From NCBI GenBank assembly GCA_944548615.1, contig OX155965.1:20495101-20559100 (forward strand): a DNA stretch of 64,000 bases, read 5' to 3'. Below, piece by piece: positions 21,669 to 32,660 of the stretch (the first letter of the stretch is position 1; every line of letters starts with the position of its first letter). Under the pieces are notes generated by a model. The model did no database searches and had not been told where the DNA came from. It saw only the letters and a program-made list of their open reading frames with translations. The stretch comes from Micropterix aruncella (taxonomy: Eukaryota > Arthropoda > Insecta > Lepidoptera > Micropterigidae). The translations under genes and the position numbers were made by a program.

Positions 21669-22159
21669 TTCTCAATATAAATGTGTATGAGTGTATATAT
21701 ATATTTGTGATTGTGTATGTATGTATGTATGCGGTTGATAAGTTGACCATTTCTGACTATAATATTACTCATTATGTATTAAGTTATATTTTCATTTATT
21801 TTTATATTTCCAATATCCAAAAGTAATATAATTTATTTCCTTGTAATAAAATTTTATTTTTCCGACTGCCATTACCAACAGTATATGTGTGTTTAAATAT
21901 TAGATTAGTTTATAACCGTAGAGCTATTTTTATATAAAAAAGTTTTATCCTTACATTTATGGTATATTCGTTCGAAAATCGCCCATTATGATACCCTGTA
22001 AATCTTAAATCGTATGAAGTCCATTTTAGTTTATAGGATATTACATTATTAGCTATTACCTTTAATATGCTATGCAATATTACAATAATACAAACAAACT
22101 TTGTATGAATGCGACGCGAAGGCAACTAATACGGCCGAAGAGTGAAATCGCATTAGTAC
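21669..22159. other. No recognised feature
   Basis: AT-rich, with TGTATG-type simple repeats at about 21710-21730. Confidence 0.45.
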
Positions 22160-22460
22160 AATATAATTGCGTTTTTTTGTGAACTAAAACTGAAATTAGC
22201 TCAAGCGAACGAGATGGACCAATTCGTTAGAGTGGAATATGAAACGAACGATCGTCGATAAAAACTACCTGTCGAACTTTGACTCGTCTGAATAAATTTG
22301 ATCAAATTTCGTGCGGTGTTATATTCAGATGCTTTATCTCTGGTGGGTAGTTTAAATGCGAAAAGTGACAACCGTTCATTTCAAATTCCGCTCTAGCGTA
22401 TATCTCTGTTTCAGTCATACGAACTAATTTCCGTTGACGAAGAAACGCAATCGAGCCCAA
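22160..22460 (-). mobile_element. MITE family M1, copy 1
   Basis: A ~300-bp element with long imperfect terminal inverted repeats. Its ends carry GGGC(C/T)CGATTGCGTTTCTT, GTGAACTAAAA and, deeper, CGAACGAGACAGAGCAATACG-like words in both orientations. The left terminal GGGCCCG is lost. Copies lie at 29000-29344, 31365-31671 and 52646-52966. The centre has GACAGGTAGTTTT and AACACCGCACGAAA, which set the orientation. Confidence 0.85.
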
Positions 22461-23150
22461 TATGTGGTTAAAATATTTAACCTTTACACAATTTTCTGAC
22501 ACTGCAATAAAACTTAGGAAGTGAGCTCGCACAGAAGTGTCTAGCAAGGCGGTCCCGCTCGCACTTAACTTGGCATATTAGAAAAATAATCGGTTGTGTC
22601 ACCTTGAGACTTTCCCGGCAAATAGCCAAGGACTGATTTATCTCAATATTAATTTTATAGATAAAATCAAAGAGTGCCCTCTCTCGGGCTGTGGAAGAAC
22701 CCGGTTGGGTTCTATTGCAACGCCTTAGGCAGCGCGGTTCGTTTCTCGACTGAGGGCGAGTTTGGGCCATGCCATAACAGATGGCGTTAATACGGCGATG
22801 TGTGCGGGGTGCGCGGCGAGGGGCTGTGGCAGCCGCGCGGCGCCAGCATTTATGGTTTCTGCACCCATCGGGCCGGGACCGGCTCTCGGGTCCTGACCCT
22901 GCGAACGCATCAAAAATAATATCACGGAGAAATGACGCCATCGCGCGAGAATCACTCCCCCTGGTTGGTCGACTTCAACCACAACCTTTTCATCTCTCTT
23001 GCCATGACCAAATGATGCCTACATACCAAATTTCAGCTCAATCGGGTTAAGCGCTTGGGCGCTATCGTGAAGGAATACACACACATACATGAACACATAC
23101 TTACACCCAATACACACACACACACACAAACACAGCAGACACACAGAGAG
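22461..23150 (+). repeat. Parts of repeat family D around an unassigned GC-rich segment
   Basis: GTGTCACCTTGAGACTTTCC at about 22586 matches the start of family D. From about 22950 the family resumes (GACTTCAACCACAACCTTTTC, GCCATGACCAAATGATGCC, GGGCGCTATCGTGAAGGAAT) and ends in a CA microsatellite (about 23080-23140). Between them, 22680-22925 is GC-rich and unrecognised; ORFs on both strands overlap there, so I do not call a gene. Confidence 0.55.
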
Positions 23151-23254
23151 ACTTTAATCAAGAAATGGCCCTAATCGTCTCAAGGGGTCTAAAAATGGAT
23201 ATTTACGTCTTCATCTCAAAAATATTTTTAGCGCATTCACAATAATTTCCCTCC

Positions 23255-23950
23255 TGGTCCTCTGGTTGGTGGGTAGCGAATGGTTTTGTGTAGCTTGGGC
23301 CATAAGATTCACTTTGTTTTCGGATCGACCCATCTTATGATTGAGCTCATATTCAGAAGCCTCCTCGTGTGGAAGACTACCCCGGGTAAGACTCTCGCGT
23401 TTTAGGTTTCACGGCTGATGGATCGGTTTCTCCTGGTGGGATTGTCTCCTGGCGCTACTGGACGATTTGCGCACCGTTCGTCGCCAATTCGCTGTGAACT
23501 GTGTCTAATTTCTGGAGGAGTCGGGAGAGGGGAAATATACTGGCTCCTAAGCAGCAGGGGTGGAAGTTGACCTGTCGTCAACCACTCTTGAATTGAAAGT
23601 TCAGAGCGGGAAAAAAGATGCCAATGGTTCGCGATAGATTCAAACTGAATCACCGACGGCAGGTAGAAGTCGAGCTAGTGATTTGTTAATTCTAGTGTTA
23701 ATTCCAGACAGAGATTTCCATCCAAAACTGGTAGTCAAGGGGCAGGGCTGGCCGCTTTGTACCTTTCCCGGTGCCTCGCCGTAAGGCGTTGACATTTGAC
23801 GGGCTCGTGAATTTGCTGGACGGTAGGTTTGTACCGTCCTAAAGTTTTCTACGCTCATCCCAGGGCTGAAAGGACGATCACATATCGTTATGTCAGCCTG
23901 GGGGTAACGGGTTTGTTCGTTGTAGTCTACGACGCCCAACTAGTCGGTCG
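23255..23950 (-). repeat. 664-bp non-coding family, copy V (divergent subfamily)
   Basis: Reverse complement of the same layout as 62745-63421. Shared words are GGCCCAAGCTacACaAAACC, AGCCTCCTCGTGTG-like, AACGCCTTAC and GGCACCGGGAAAGGTAC. It is read on the minus strand and runs to its 5' end near 23940. Confidence 0.75.
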
Positions 23951-24988
<1,038 letters not shown>

Positions 24989-25140
24989 CCAATACTAAGA
25001 GCTTGCGATCGAGGCTTAAAATTATAAATATACTTTTATTTATTTTTTTTATATACTTTCATATTAGGTAAATTTAGTAGAATTCTTATAATAATATAAT
25101 CTAAATTATGTAAAAACACCGTTGAAGAAAACATTGGCAA

Positions 25141-25740
25141 AAAAATCGTATCCGTCACTTCAAGACTTTTTCGGCAAGTAGAGAAGGCCCCCGCCCCCCT
25201 GCGACAACCCCCTCTAAGCCCTCTTCCCTTCTCTCAACCTCCATTGCCACCACTTGCTGGGGCAACCCTTCGCCCCGATAGTGATTGCGTTTGATATAAT
25301 CGCGGAATGTGTTTTTAAGATTTTAGTAGTGTTTTAGGTAGTATTTTCGTAGTATGTTACTAGTATTTTCGTACTATATTTACAGTATTATCCGTGGCAT
25401 TAAAATAGTATTTTTGCCAATATGATGTAATAATTTCTTAAATATGGCGGAATTTCAAAATATTTTTGTAGCTGGTATATGATATATAAATAAACAAAAT
25501 TTCACAAGTTGGTTTCAACCCAAGAAGACATGTTTCTACCGAATTTCATATCCTTAAGAACAATATTTCGAAATTAAAGTATGACTAGCGCGCCCCCTAG
25601 TTGACCTACTCCAACCACAATATTTTTAACTCTTGCCATGACCTAATGCTTGCATGCCAAACTTCGGATGGATCGTTTAAGCACTATTAAGAACATTGGT
25701 CTAAAAGACGAAGTTCAGTACACAGATGCGTCGTAGGGCC
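25141..25740 (+). repeat. Dispersed repeat family D, copy at 25 kb
   Basis: Layout: a CACTTCAAGACTTTTTCGGC start, a C-rich tract (GGCCCCCGCCCCCCTGCG), an AT-rich middle with GTATTTTTGCCAATATGATG, then ACTAGCGCGCCCCCTAG, CTCTTGCCATGACCTAATGC and a weak end. The same order of landmarks occurs, on either strand, at 51885-52545, 53915-55610 and 56810-57310. No ORF is conserved. Confidence 0.7.
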
Positions 25741-25795
25741 GAAACCAGCATTGGTAAATTTTAGTTGCTAATATCTAAATATCTCTTATACGAAC

Positions 25796-25995
25796 NNNNN
25801 NNNNNNNNNNNNNNNNNNNNNNNNNNNNNNNNNNNNNNNNNNNNNNNNNNNNNNNNNNNNNNNNNNNNNNNNNNNNNNNNNNNNNNNNNNNNNNNNNNNN
25901 NNNNNNNNNNNNNNNNNNNNNNNNNNNNNNNNNNNNNNNNNNNNNNNNNNNNNNNNNNNNNNNNNNNNNNNNNNNNNNNNNNNNNNNNNNNNNNN
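25796..25995. other. Assembly gap of 200 N
   Basis: Unknown bases. The round size suggests a gap of unspecified length. Confidence 0.99.
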
Positions 25996-26078
25996 GATAA
26001 CTTTTAGTTATTTTCTTTGTTCATCTAAAAAATACACATATAAAAATTATTATTACAGTTTACTTTATTTTATTTCAG

Positions 26079-26208
26079 GCAAAATTACGATTGCTATTAC
26101 CGGCGCTAACAGATACCATCATTTCTGCAGCGGTAGAAACATTAGCAATTAAATATGTTTCTTTTTGGATTTCTAAACCAGGCCTCACTTCAAGTATCAA
26201 TACATAAT
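26079..26208 (+). other. Weak candidate exon behind a good splice acceptor
   Basis: A pyrimidine-rich run ending TTTATTTTATTTCAG precedes an open 42-codon stretch (AKLRLLLPALTDTIISAAVE and on) that ends in TAA at about 26208. The sequence has protein-like composition, but I recognise no family, and the upstream exon would lie beyond or inside the N gap. It could equally be chance or part of an old transposon. Confidence 0.15.
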
Positions 26209-26434
26209 TCATGTCAAGCAAACCATAATGGAGAAGTGTAGGGTTTTATAACAATATTCGGCTTTCTAATATCCGGATAAAATTAAGGACCTTAGTCTGC
26301 TTTGGAAAGGAAATATTTTGACATCATCACTTTCCACCGTCTTATTAAATTTTGTGATATGATATTTTTTTATCTGCACTCGGGAGCAATGAATCCAAGT
26401 CACCAACTAAACTAAAATAGACAAAATTAATACA

Positions 26435-26865
26435 ATAAAAAAACTGACTCCAATTGTTTACAAGTACAGCAGCTATGTTGTAGTGATACGTAGAACGGGC
26501 TTATCAGATTTGGATGCGTTAACAAAATTTTGAGTTTGTGCTGTTGACCGTTGAGGAGTTCCCTCGTTGGAAGCCAACCCTGAGTGCCGCAGTCCTCTCT
26601 TGGTGATACTTAAAACGTGCTGTCGTAATTGAATGCATAATACAACATTTCCTGTCTGTGCTACTGACGGTTGAGGAGTCCCATCGTCGGGAGCCAACCC
26701 TGGGTGCAGCAACCAGGTCATTATGAAACTTAGAACATACTACCATAACTATGTAAATGAGTATACAAAATGTCGTGTCAGTGCTGTTGAACGTTGAGGA
26801 AACCTCTCGTCGGGAGTCAACCCAGGGTATAGAATCAGGTCATGCTTACCATAAAAAAGCAGTAT
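26435..26865 (+). repeat. Dispersed repeat family S, three-unit copy (S3)
   Basis: Starts AAAAAAACTGACTCCAATTG, then three diverged 120-bp units whose GTTGACCGTTGAGGAG-type cores lie at about 26540, 26665 and 26785. It is truncated at the tail near 26865. Confidence 0.8.
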
Positions 26866-27790
26866 GCAGAGATATTAAGGTTTACATTGGTTACCCAGAT
26901 TTTAAAAAAAAACAACCGTCTGGTCTCGGTGAAGTTTGCAATAATATCGATGATCTTTTTATGTAATCTATGATGAATTGTATAAAAATGAGACTATAAA
27001 CTCATGCCAGTATGGTGTTCTGCACTATTACAAAAAAACAATTAATGAAAAATACAGGTAACAATTCTCCTTGGAAATATATTAGAAATAGATTTTTCGA
27101 AGCCTTTTATTTAGTTTGTCATATTAATTAAAGACACGAGTGAAATACATTAATGTATTAATTATAAAAACACAGAGAATACATTTGCAAATGGCAATAA
27201 ATACCCTTAACTAAAGAAGATTAAAAAAAAAGTAACAAATGGACAAACTGAGAAAAACTTTTTTTAGCCACGCAGATTCATCCGTTTCTCTAATTTGAAC
27301 AATTAGCAAAACTGGAGATATTTTTTTCCCGGGGCACATTTTGCTGCGGAAAGTCAAGCCGGACACGTGGTCGCGGTGGCGGGCGTGACAAATGCAAGGC
27401 GCAACTGTAATTTACGCTGATTATTAAAAATATTAGTTCGTCTGCTATTTTTGCGCCGCGCCGCAGAGCCTGTTATAGTGAAAAATTTTAACTTTGCGCG
27501 CACTCTGCGAATCTAATTACAAATGCTCGACCATTTTATACATTTCTTGTCCTTTTTTAATTTATTAAGGTACAAGAATAATTATATTATGACTTTGTTC
27601 ACAAGTGGCTATTAAATTATGTGTTGGTGGAATATTTTAACATGCTTTTATTAGGTCGACCTGTATGTCGACGACTATGTAATGGAATCTAAGGTAACTA
27701 ATTTAACCACCTTCCAAGGATTGTAGCGTCTTGAAAATTGGCAGCTGTATGTAGTTCTGATGATAATACAATAATATGGTACTGTCGAAC
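26866..27790. other. No recognised gene
   Basis: 27300-27500 is GC-richer and non-repetitive within this window. It could be unique host DNA, but no exon can be called. Confidence 0.45.
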
Positions 27791-27792
27791 TG

Positions 27793-28000
27793 ATCTGATG
27801 ATGGAGTCGGAAGATATGAACTGGAACTTCATGATGGAACATCGTATCATAACTGTGTTTGGACTTGTTAGAAAAGTCTTGGAATGAACTTTGACCACGA
27901 TTAGGTTTCAAGGTCTGATGATGAAGCCGGAAGATAGGCACTGGCATTCCATGATGGAATATCGTATCATAGCCGTGTGTATGTGAATATCGTATCATAG
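27793..28000 (+). repeat. Tandem duplication, ~124-bp period
   Basis: TGATGATGGAGTCGGAAGAT (about 27793) and TGATGATGAAGCCGGAAGAT (about 27917) each lead into CATGATGGAA(C/T)ATCGTATCATA. A third partial end (AATATCGTATCATAGCC) follows at about 27985. Confidence 0.75.
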
Positions 28001-28159
28001 CCCAAAAGCGTGTTTTTAGTGTTTTTTTTAAACTATTAATTTATTTGCTGTTAACTTGTTATTCTATTCTTTCGTGGATTGGCGTGTATATATCGTATAT
28101 GCAGGAAGTGTTTTTATTAACCGGTATCCATGTAGTTGTTAAACCGTCACCGTCAAATA

Positions 28160-28370
28160 AGAAACTTCATTTAAAACTTCATTTTTTTTTTCGGAAGTTA
28201 TTAGTTTTTAAATTTAAATAAAAAGTATGTAAAGCGTTGAGCGTGCTGCGCCATCTAGTGATGAATAAAATATCGTCAATATTGCTTTTCCGCGATATTA
28301 CCTACCGCTAGATGACACAGCGTGCTCAACGCCCGTCAAACTTTTATTCAAAAGATAAGTTGTTAATTTT
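28160..28370. mobile_element. Foldback MITE-like element
   Basis: GCGTTGAGCGTGCTGCGCCATCTAG on the left is matched by the complement of CTAGATGACACAGCGTGCTCAACGC on the right. Weaker pairing extends outward through AATAAAAAG/CTTTTATT into the poly-T runs. There is no ORF and no clear target duplication. Confidence 0.6.
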
Positions 28371-28664
28371 TTTTTTTTTTGCAAATTTATGTAAAAAGTT
28401 CCATATTTGCTCGTACTGATTCACGCATTTAAGGGATGGCGGCTAAATAGAAATCATTATGTATAGTACAGGTGTGGTATAGCGGCTATGGTCTTTCACA
28501 AGGAAAATTTTCTGTCTCTTTCTACTTTTGGTGAGTTTGTAATATATATGTGAACGCATTTTTGAGCCAGTGTTCGAGAACCTAGATCGCAGACTTGGCC
28601 TTGTACCACGGGTTGATATCCCTGATATTCTACTCAGTAGAAATATAGTAAACAATTAAAAATA

Positions 28665-28756
28665 TTTGTTATTCACAGTAATGGTTGTTATTCACAGTAA
28701 TGGTTGTTATTCGCAGTAATATTTGTTATTCACAGTAATATTTGTTATTCACAGTA
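28665..28756 (+). repeat. 19-bp minisatellite, five units
   Basis: TTTGTTATTCACAGTAATA-type units repeat with an exact 19-bp period at 28667, 28686, 28705, 28724 and 28743. Confidence 0.9.
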
Positions 28757-28999
28757 TCAGGTTTCCTTATTATATCTAGTTTTCTTATATTTGAACAAAT
28801 TTGAGAAAATTTGTCTACTTTTGAAATGGAATATTTGACGGTCCACCTAACGACGTTGTATACTTGTATTTCTCTATGGATTTATAATCAAATCCCCTTT
28901 GCTAATGCAGTGACTCCCTATTAGATGGTATCGGAATTTTCACATATTCACCTTAACCTTTCATGTATGTATTTCAAATATGCCTTCTTATTTGTATAA

Positions 29000-29344
29000 T
29001 GGGCTCGATTGAGTTTCTCTTGAACCATTGATTTTATAGTGTATAAAATCAATGCTTGAACTAAAGTCGGAAATTGGATCAAGTGAACAAGACAGAGCAG
29101 TACGTCAGAGCGGAATGTGAAATGAACGGTTGCCACATTCCCACATTAAACTACCCATTAGCTTAATCTAACACCGCACGAAAGGTGTTCAAACTTATTC
29201 GGGCGTCTATACGTTCGACAGGTAGTTTTGGTGCGGGAAAATCGACGATAGTTCATGTCATATTCCGTTCTAACGTATAGCTCTGTCTCGTTCGGTTGGT
29301 CTAAGTTCCTATTTTAGTTTACGAAGAAATGCAATTGGGCCCAA
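29000..29344 (+). mobile_element. MITE family M1, copy 2 (carries a palindromic insertion)
   Basis: Ends GGGCTCGATTGAGTTTCTC and GAAGAAATGCAATTGGGCCC are inverted repeats. It is longer than its relatives because 36 bp (a palindrome plus one 7-bp repeat) have been added at 29026-29061. Confidence 0.85.
29019..29061. repeat. 29-bp palindromic insertion with 7-bp direct repeats
   Basis: CTTGAAC (29019-29025), then a 29-bp palindrome (29026-29054; arms CATTGATTTTATA and its complement around GTG), then CTTGAAC again (29055-29061). The other three M1 copies lack it at this place, so the empty site is known. Confidence 0.85.
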
Positions 29345-29734
29345 TATCTTCTCTCCGCTTTCATCCCATGGTCTTCCATTTACTCTCACAGGAAAATCTA
29401 TTACTGGCTCTTATCTAGTCTATTATCTATTACATCATTATCAACAGCATTTACCAACTTTCATGTCCAAGTCATTTGCAGTGTAGGCGGACAGAATATG
29501 GAAACCTGTTCCTTTAAGACAACTTGAAATCTTAAACGGGTGTAAAAATCTCTTAAGGCATATTTATATTACGCATGAATATCACCCTCTTCCCCCCTCT
29601 CCCCGTCTGCTAGCTTGTCCTTATACCTCCCTTATATATTGAGTTGAATATGTTATTAACTTCTGTTGTAATCTATTTATTATGTTTATTATATACAATA
29701 AGCGTGTTACTTTGCATAAGTTCATTCACTGCTA

Positions 29735-30385
29735 ACGTACGGCGCGGAGTTATGTGGGCGAGCAGCCGACAGGCAGATGGCTTTCGTTATGCAGAAGCGT
29801 GTAGTCCGCACAATAGCACTTGTGGCGCTTGATACACCAGCTAGGCCTCTGTTTAGAGATCTCTGCAACATGACGTTGCCGTCCATTTACATTATGGAAG
29901 TAGCGCTGTTTGTTCGCAGAAATCTAGACGATTTTGAAGTGAATGGTGTGCATCACCACTATCCAAAAAGATACCGTAGCATGCTACGTTCGGTAAGTCA
30001 TGCATTATCCAAGTCAAAGAGGCTAGCCTATATCGCCGGCCCAGTGGTTTACAACAAACTCAGCGAGCACATTAGGTAGGCGCAATCTCTTGACGTGTTT
30101 AAGAGACGCCTTGAGAGATACCTTACAGATAAGGCATTTTACTCACTGAAGGAATATTACTTGAGTGAAGTAAAGTATTTAATGATATCTTTGCATTTTG
30201 TCTTGTATTTCTTCTTTTTACATTACTCTTGTGTTTTTTTCTTCCTTTTGTTTTGTTTATTTTATCTTATCTTTACGATAAAAAAAATGTTTATTTGATA
30301 ATATCTATGAATGTTTGCTACTCTGTATCTGACTTGTATACCAGTATACTAATAAAATGAATATGAATATGAATTTGAATATATA
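29735..30385 (+). pseudogene. Jockey-like LINE 3' end with (GAATAT)n-type tail
   Basis: Broken frames give VRRGVMWASSRQADGF, then after a frameshift near 29785 MQKRVVRTIALV, TPARPLFRDLCNMTLPSIYI, RLAYIAGPVVYNKLSEHIR, then an in-frame stop, then FKRRLERYLTDKAFYSLKEY. These are the post-RT motifs of jockey-like ORF2. The copy ends AATAAAATGAATATGAATATG, a short tandem tail typical of such LINEs. Confidence 0.85.
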
Positions 30386-31364
30386 AAGTTCATTAGTGGG
30401 ATGGCGATATGGTCTACGTAGAATATTTTTTAATATAAATTTCTGCGCAACTTGCAATGGCTCTAGCAGGGTTTTAGCACAATGCTTGAAGAAGAAAATA
30501 TATATCGTATAAACATCTCGCTTTATTCTACCTATGTTTTATATCAACAAATGATGAATGCACAATCGACGAAAGCAATCATTGGATAAGCAGTAAAATA
30601 CGTTACGACAGTAGTAAGTTTTATGTAATCGGAACAAATAATCCACTTAATATTCCGTCTAGGCTAGCTTCTATAATAAATAAAACCGAATACGGCTTTG
30701 CTACGGCGTTTTCAATCCCGGACGATCTCTTTAAGTACTGCGATTAAACTGCCTTACTCGCAAATAGAATCACGTCGTTATTAAATCAAACGAGACATCT
30801 GAAATCGAATCAAATGCCAAGCTACTCAATTGGAAGTATTGCAGCCAATATGGATGAAATTAAACCTATACAAGCATCCATTGGCGGTTATAAAATATTG
30901 TCAATTTATTTGCGAGGCTAAATTTGAGGCCGTGAGGTTTGGCTGATTGGCTGGGCGCAGAAGAAGGCGGATGGGAGAAGATGGATTTTTTATAGGTAGC
31001 GTCGGGATCTTCCCCTTTTACGGTTATATCGTGCATTACTCGCATGCGTATGAAGCCTCCATGAAATATCAAAGAAATGAGATAAGTTAGCAAATTTGAT
31101 TTCGTACATAAATAGAGGCTTTCTATGGTACAGGCAGCATCCTACTGGGATGCATAATATTGTATAATATTGGGAGATCAATTAACTGAATTAATTCAAT
31201 TAATTTACGAGTATTTATCAAAATTGATTTTGCATTATATGTCTTATATGGATACATCTACTTAACTAGGCCTGTAGTAAGGTCAACAAATACAAATATG
31301 TATGACTAGGAGTATAATAGAGGAGACTTGCGTGCATATTATGGTTCTCAATTGGTAGGCCACA
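30386..31364. other. No recognised feature
   Basis: ORFs at 30.9-31.2 kb have no motif. No repeat partner within the window. Confidence 0.45.
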
Positions 31365-31671
31365 CTGGGCCCGTTTGCGTTTCTTTTCGAACTAAAACTG
31401 AAATTAGTTCAAGCGAACGAGATAGAGCAATACGTTAGAGCAGAATATGAAACAAACGATCGTCGATAAAATCTACCTGTCGAACTTATACTCGTCCAAA
31501 TAAAATTTAATTCATTTCGTGCGGTGTTAGATTCCAATGTTCTATCTTTGGTGGGTAGCTTTAATGCAAAAAAGTGACAACCCACAATTTAACATTCTAC
31601 TCTAGCGTATTGCCCTGTCTCGTTCACATGAACTTTTTCCCGATTTAAATAAATACACGCAATCGAGCCGA
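31365..31671 (-). mobile_element. MITE family M1, copy 3
   Basis: Left end GGGCCCGTTTGCGTTTCTTTT, right end ACACGCAATCGAGCC. It has the internal ATTTCGTGCGGTGTTAGATT and GATCGTCGATAAAA shared with the 22-kb copy and is in the same orientation. Confidence 0.85.
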
Positions 31672-32244
31672 CTATCTATACAAATTTTATTAAACATTTT
31701 AATTAAAAATATTACGATATTATTAAAAGTCGTATCTTCTAACGAGTAATTAAATACAAATATAATAAAATAAAAGTAAAGTAATCGAAGAATAGTCTTT
31801 AATACAAAAATAAATGAAATGTCAGAAATAATACATAACAATTAAAATTTACAAAAGTTGTTTATCTTAGTTGGCTGGTTGGTTCAGAATGACAAAAGAA
31901 TCCCATGCCAGAACTAGTAAAGAATGGATTTTTTCAATATTTGCATGGTGACAGGGTATTACAGTACTGGTACTACGCATACTTGCATAAATCATAGCGG
32001 GCTGATTTCCTGGCAATATTAAGTTATCGCAATCGTGTTACACATTGCTTTCACGGTTTTAAATGTCAAACGACATTACAGTAATGAATGGCATCGTGGC
32101 ATTCAAATTATTAGCAACACGTATATCACTGCGTTGCAGTAGAGTTACGATAATGTTACTTTAAAACAGCCAGTTTAGTGCAAAGATGCAGAATGTATAA
32201 TATTGCCAGAATGTTGTAACGACGTTTTACATGGTAAAGCCATG
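31672..32244. other. No recognised feature
   Basis: AT-rich to about 31860, then mixed. Nothing assignable. Confidence 0.45.
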
Positions 32245-32660
32245 ATGGAGCAACTACTTCCAAAGAAAACCAAGGCCCTACTTGACATGAGCAAGAAGAA
32301 CCTTAGAACCACTATCGGTCTCCTCACCAGACACACGACCCTTAGAGCACATCTATTCAACCTTGGCTTGACCGAGAGCAAGGACTGCCTAATATGTGGC
32401 GAAGAACTTGAAGACAGCGTACACATGGTTGGTCCCTGCCCAGGCCTCGCCGCAAAGACACAGTTTACTTGGACGAGCCTTTCTCAAACCCAGCGATCTG
32501 CCCAACTTGAAGGCCATTGATCTGAATGGACTGGTAAGCAGTACCGGGCTACTAGCAGACCACTGACCTAACCACAAAGTGGGTAGTTACAAATGATCCT
32601 ATAGATCCAGGTGACATTAAGGGCTGGAAACAAGCCCCACTTCGATTACTACTACTACTA
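32245..32660 (+). pseudogene. 5'-truncated LINE 3' end, copy 2
   Basis: Near-identical to 9117-9510 in KKTKALLDMSKKN-RTTIG, the CLICGEELEDSVHMVGPCPG zinc-knuckle-like motif, and the 3' UTR (CCACTGACCTAACCACAAAG). It extends about 20 bp further 5' than copy 1 and ends in a (TAC)n-like tail (ATTACTACTACTACTATT). A small deletion near 32455 shifts the frame. Confidence 0.8.

Noticed and set aside
22477..23050. Overlapping ORFs on both strands in the GC-rich segment near 22.7-22.9 kb
   Set aside because: Open on both strands, as GC-rich DNA often is, with no motif and no repeat partner; not called as a gene.
26473..26721. Minus-strand ORF with a repeated peptide (LHPGLAPDDGTPQPS-like)
   Set aside because: The periodicity is that of the 120-bp DNA unit of family S, whose frame is not kept in other copies.
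26435..26865. Direct repeats of ~120 bp as a possible CRISPR-like array
   Set aside because: Whole units repeat without unique spacers, the genome is eukaryotic, and the same unit is dispersed elsewhere.
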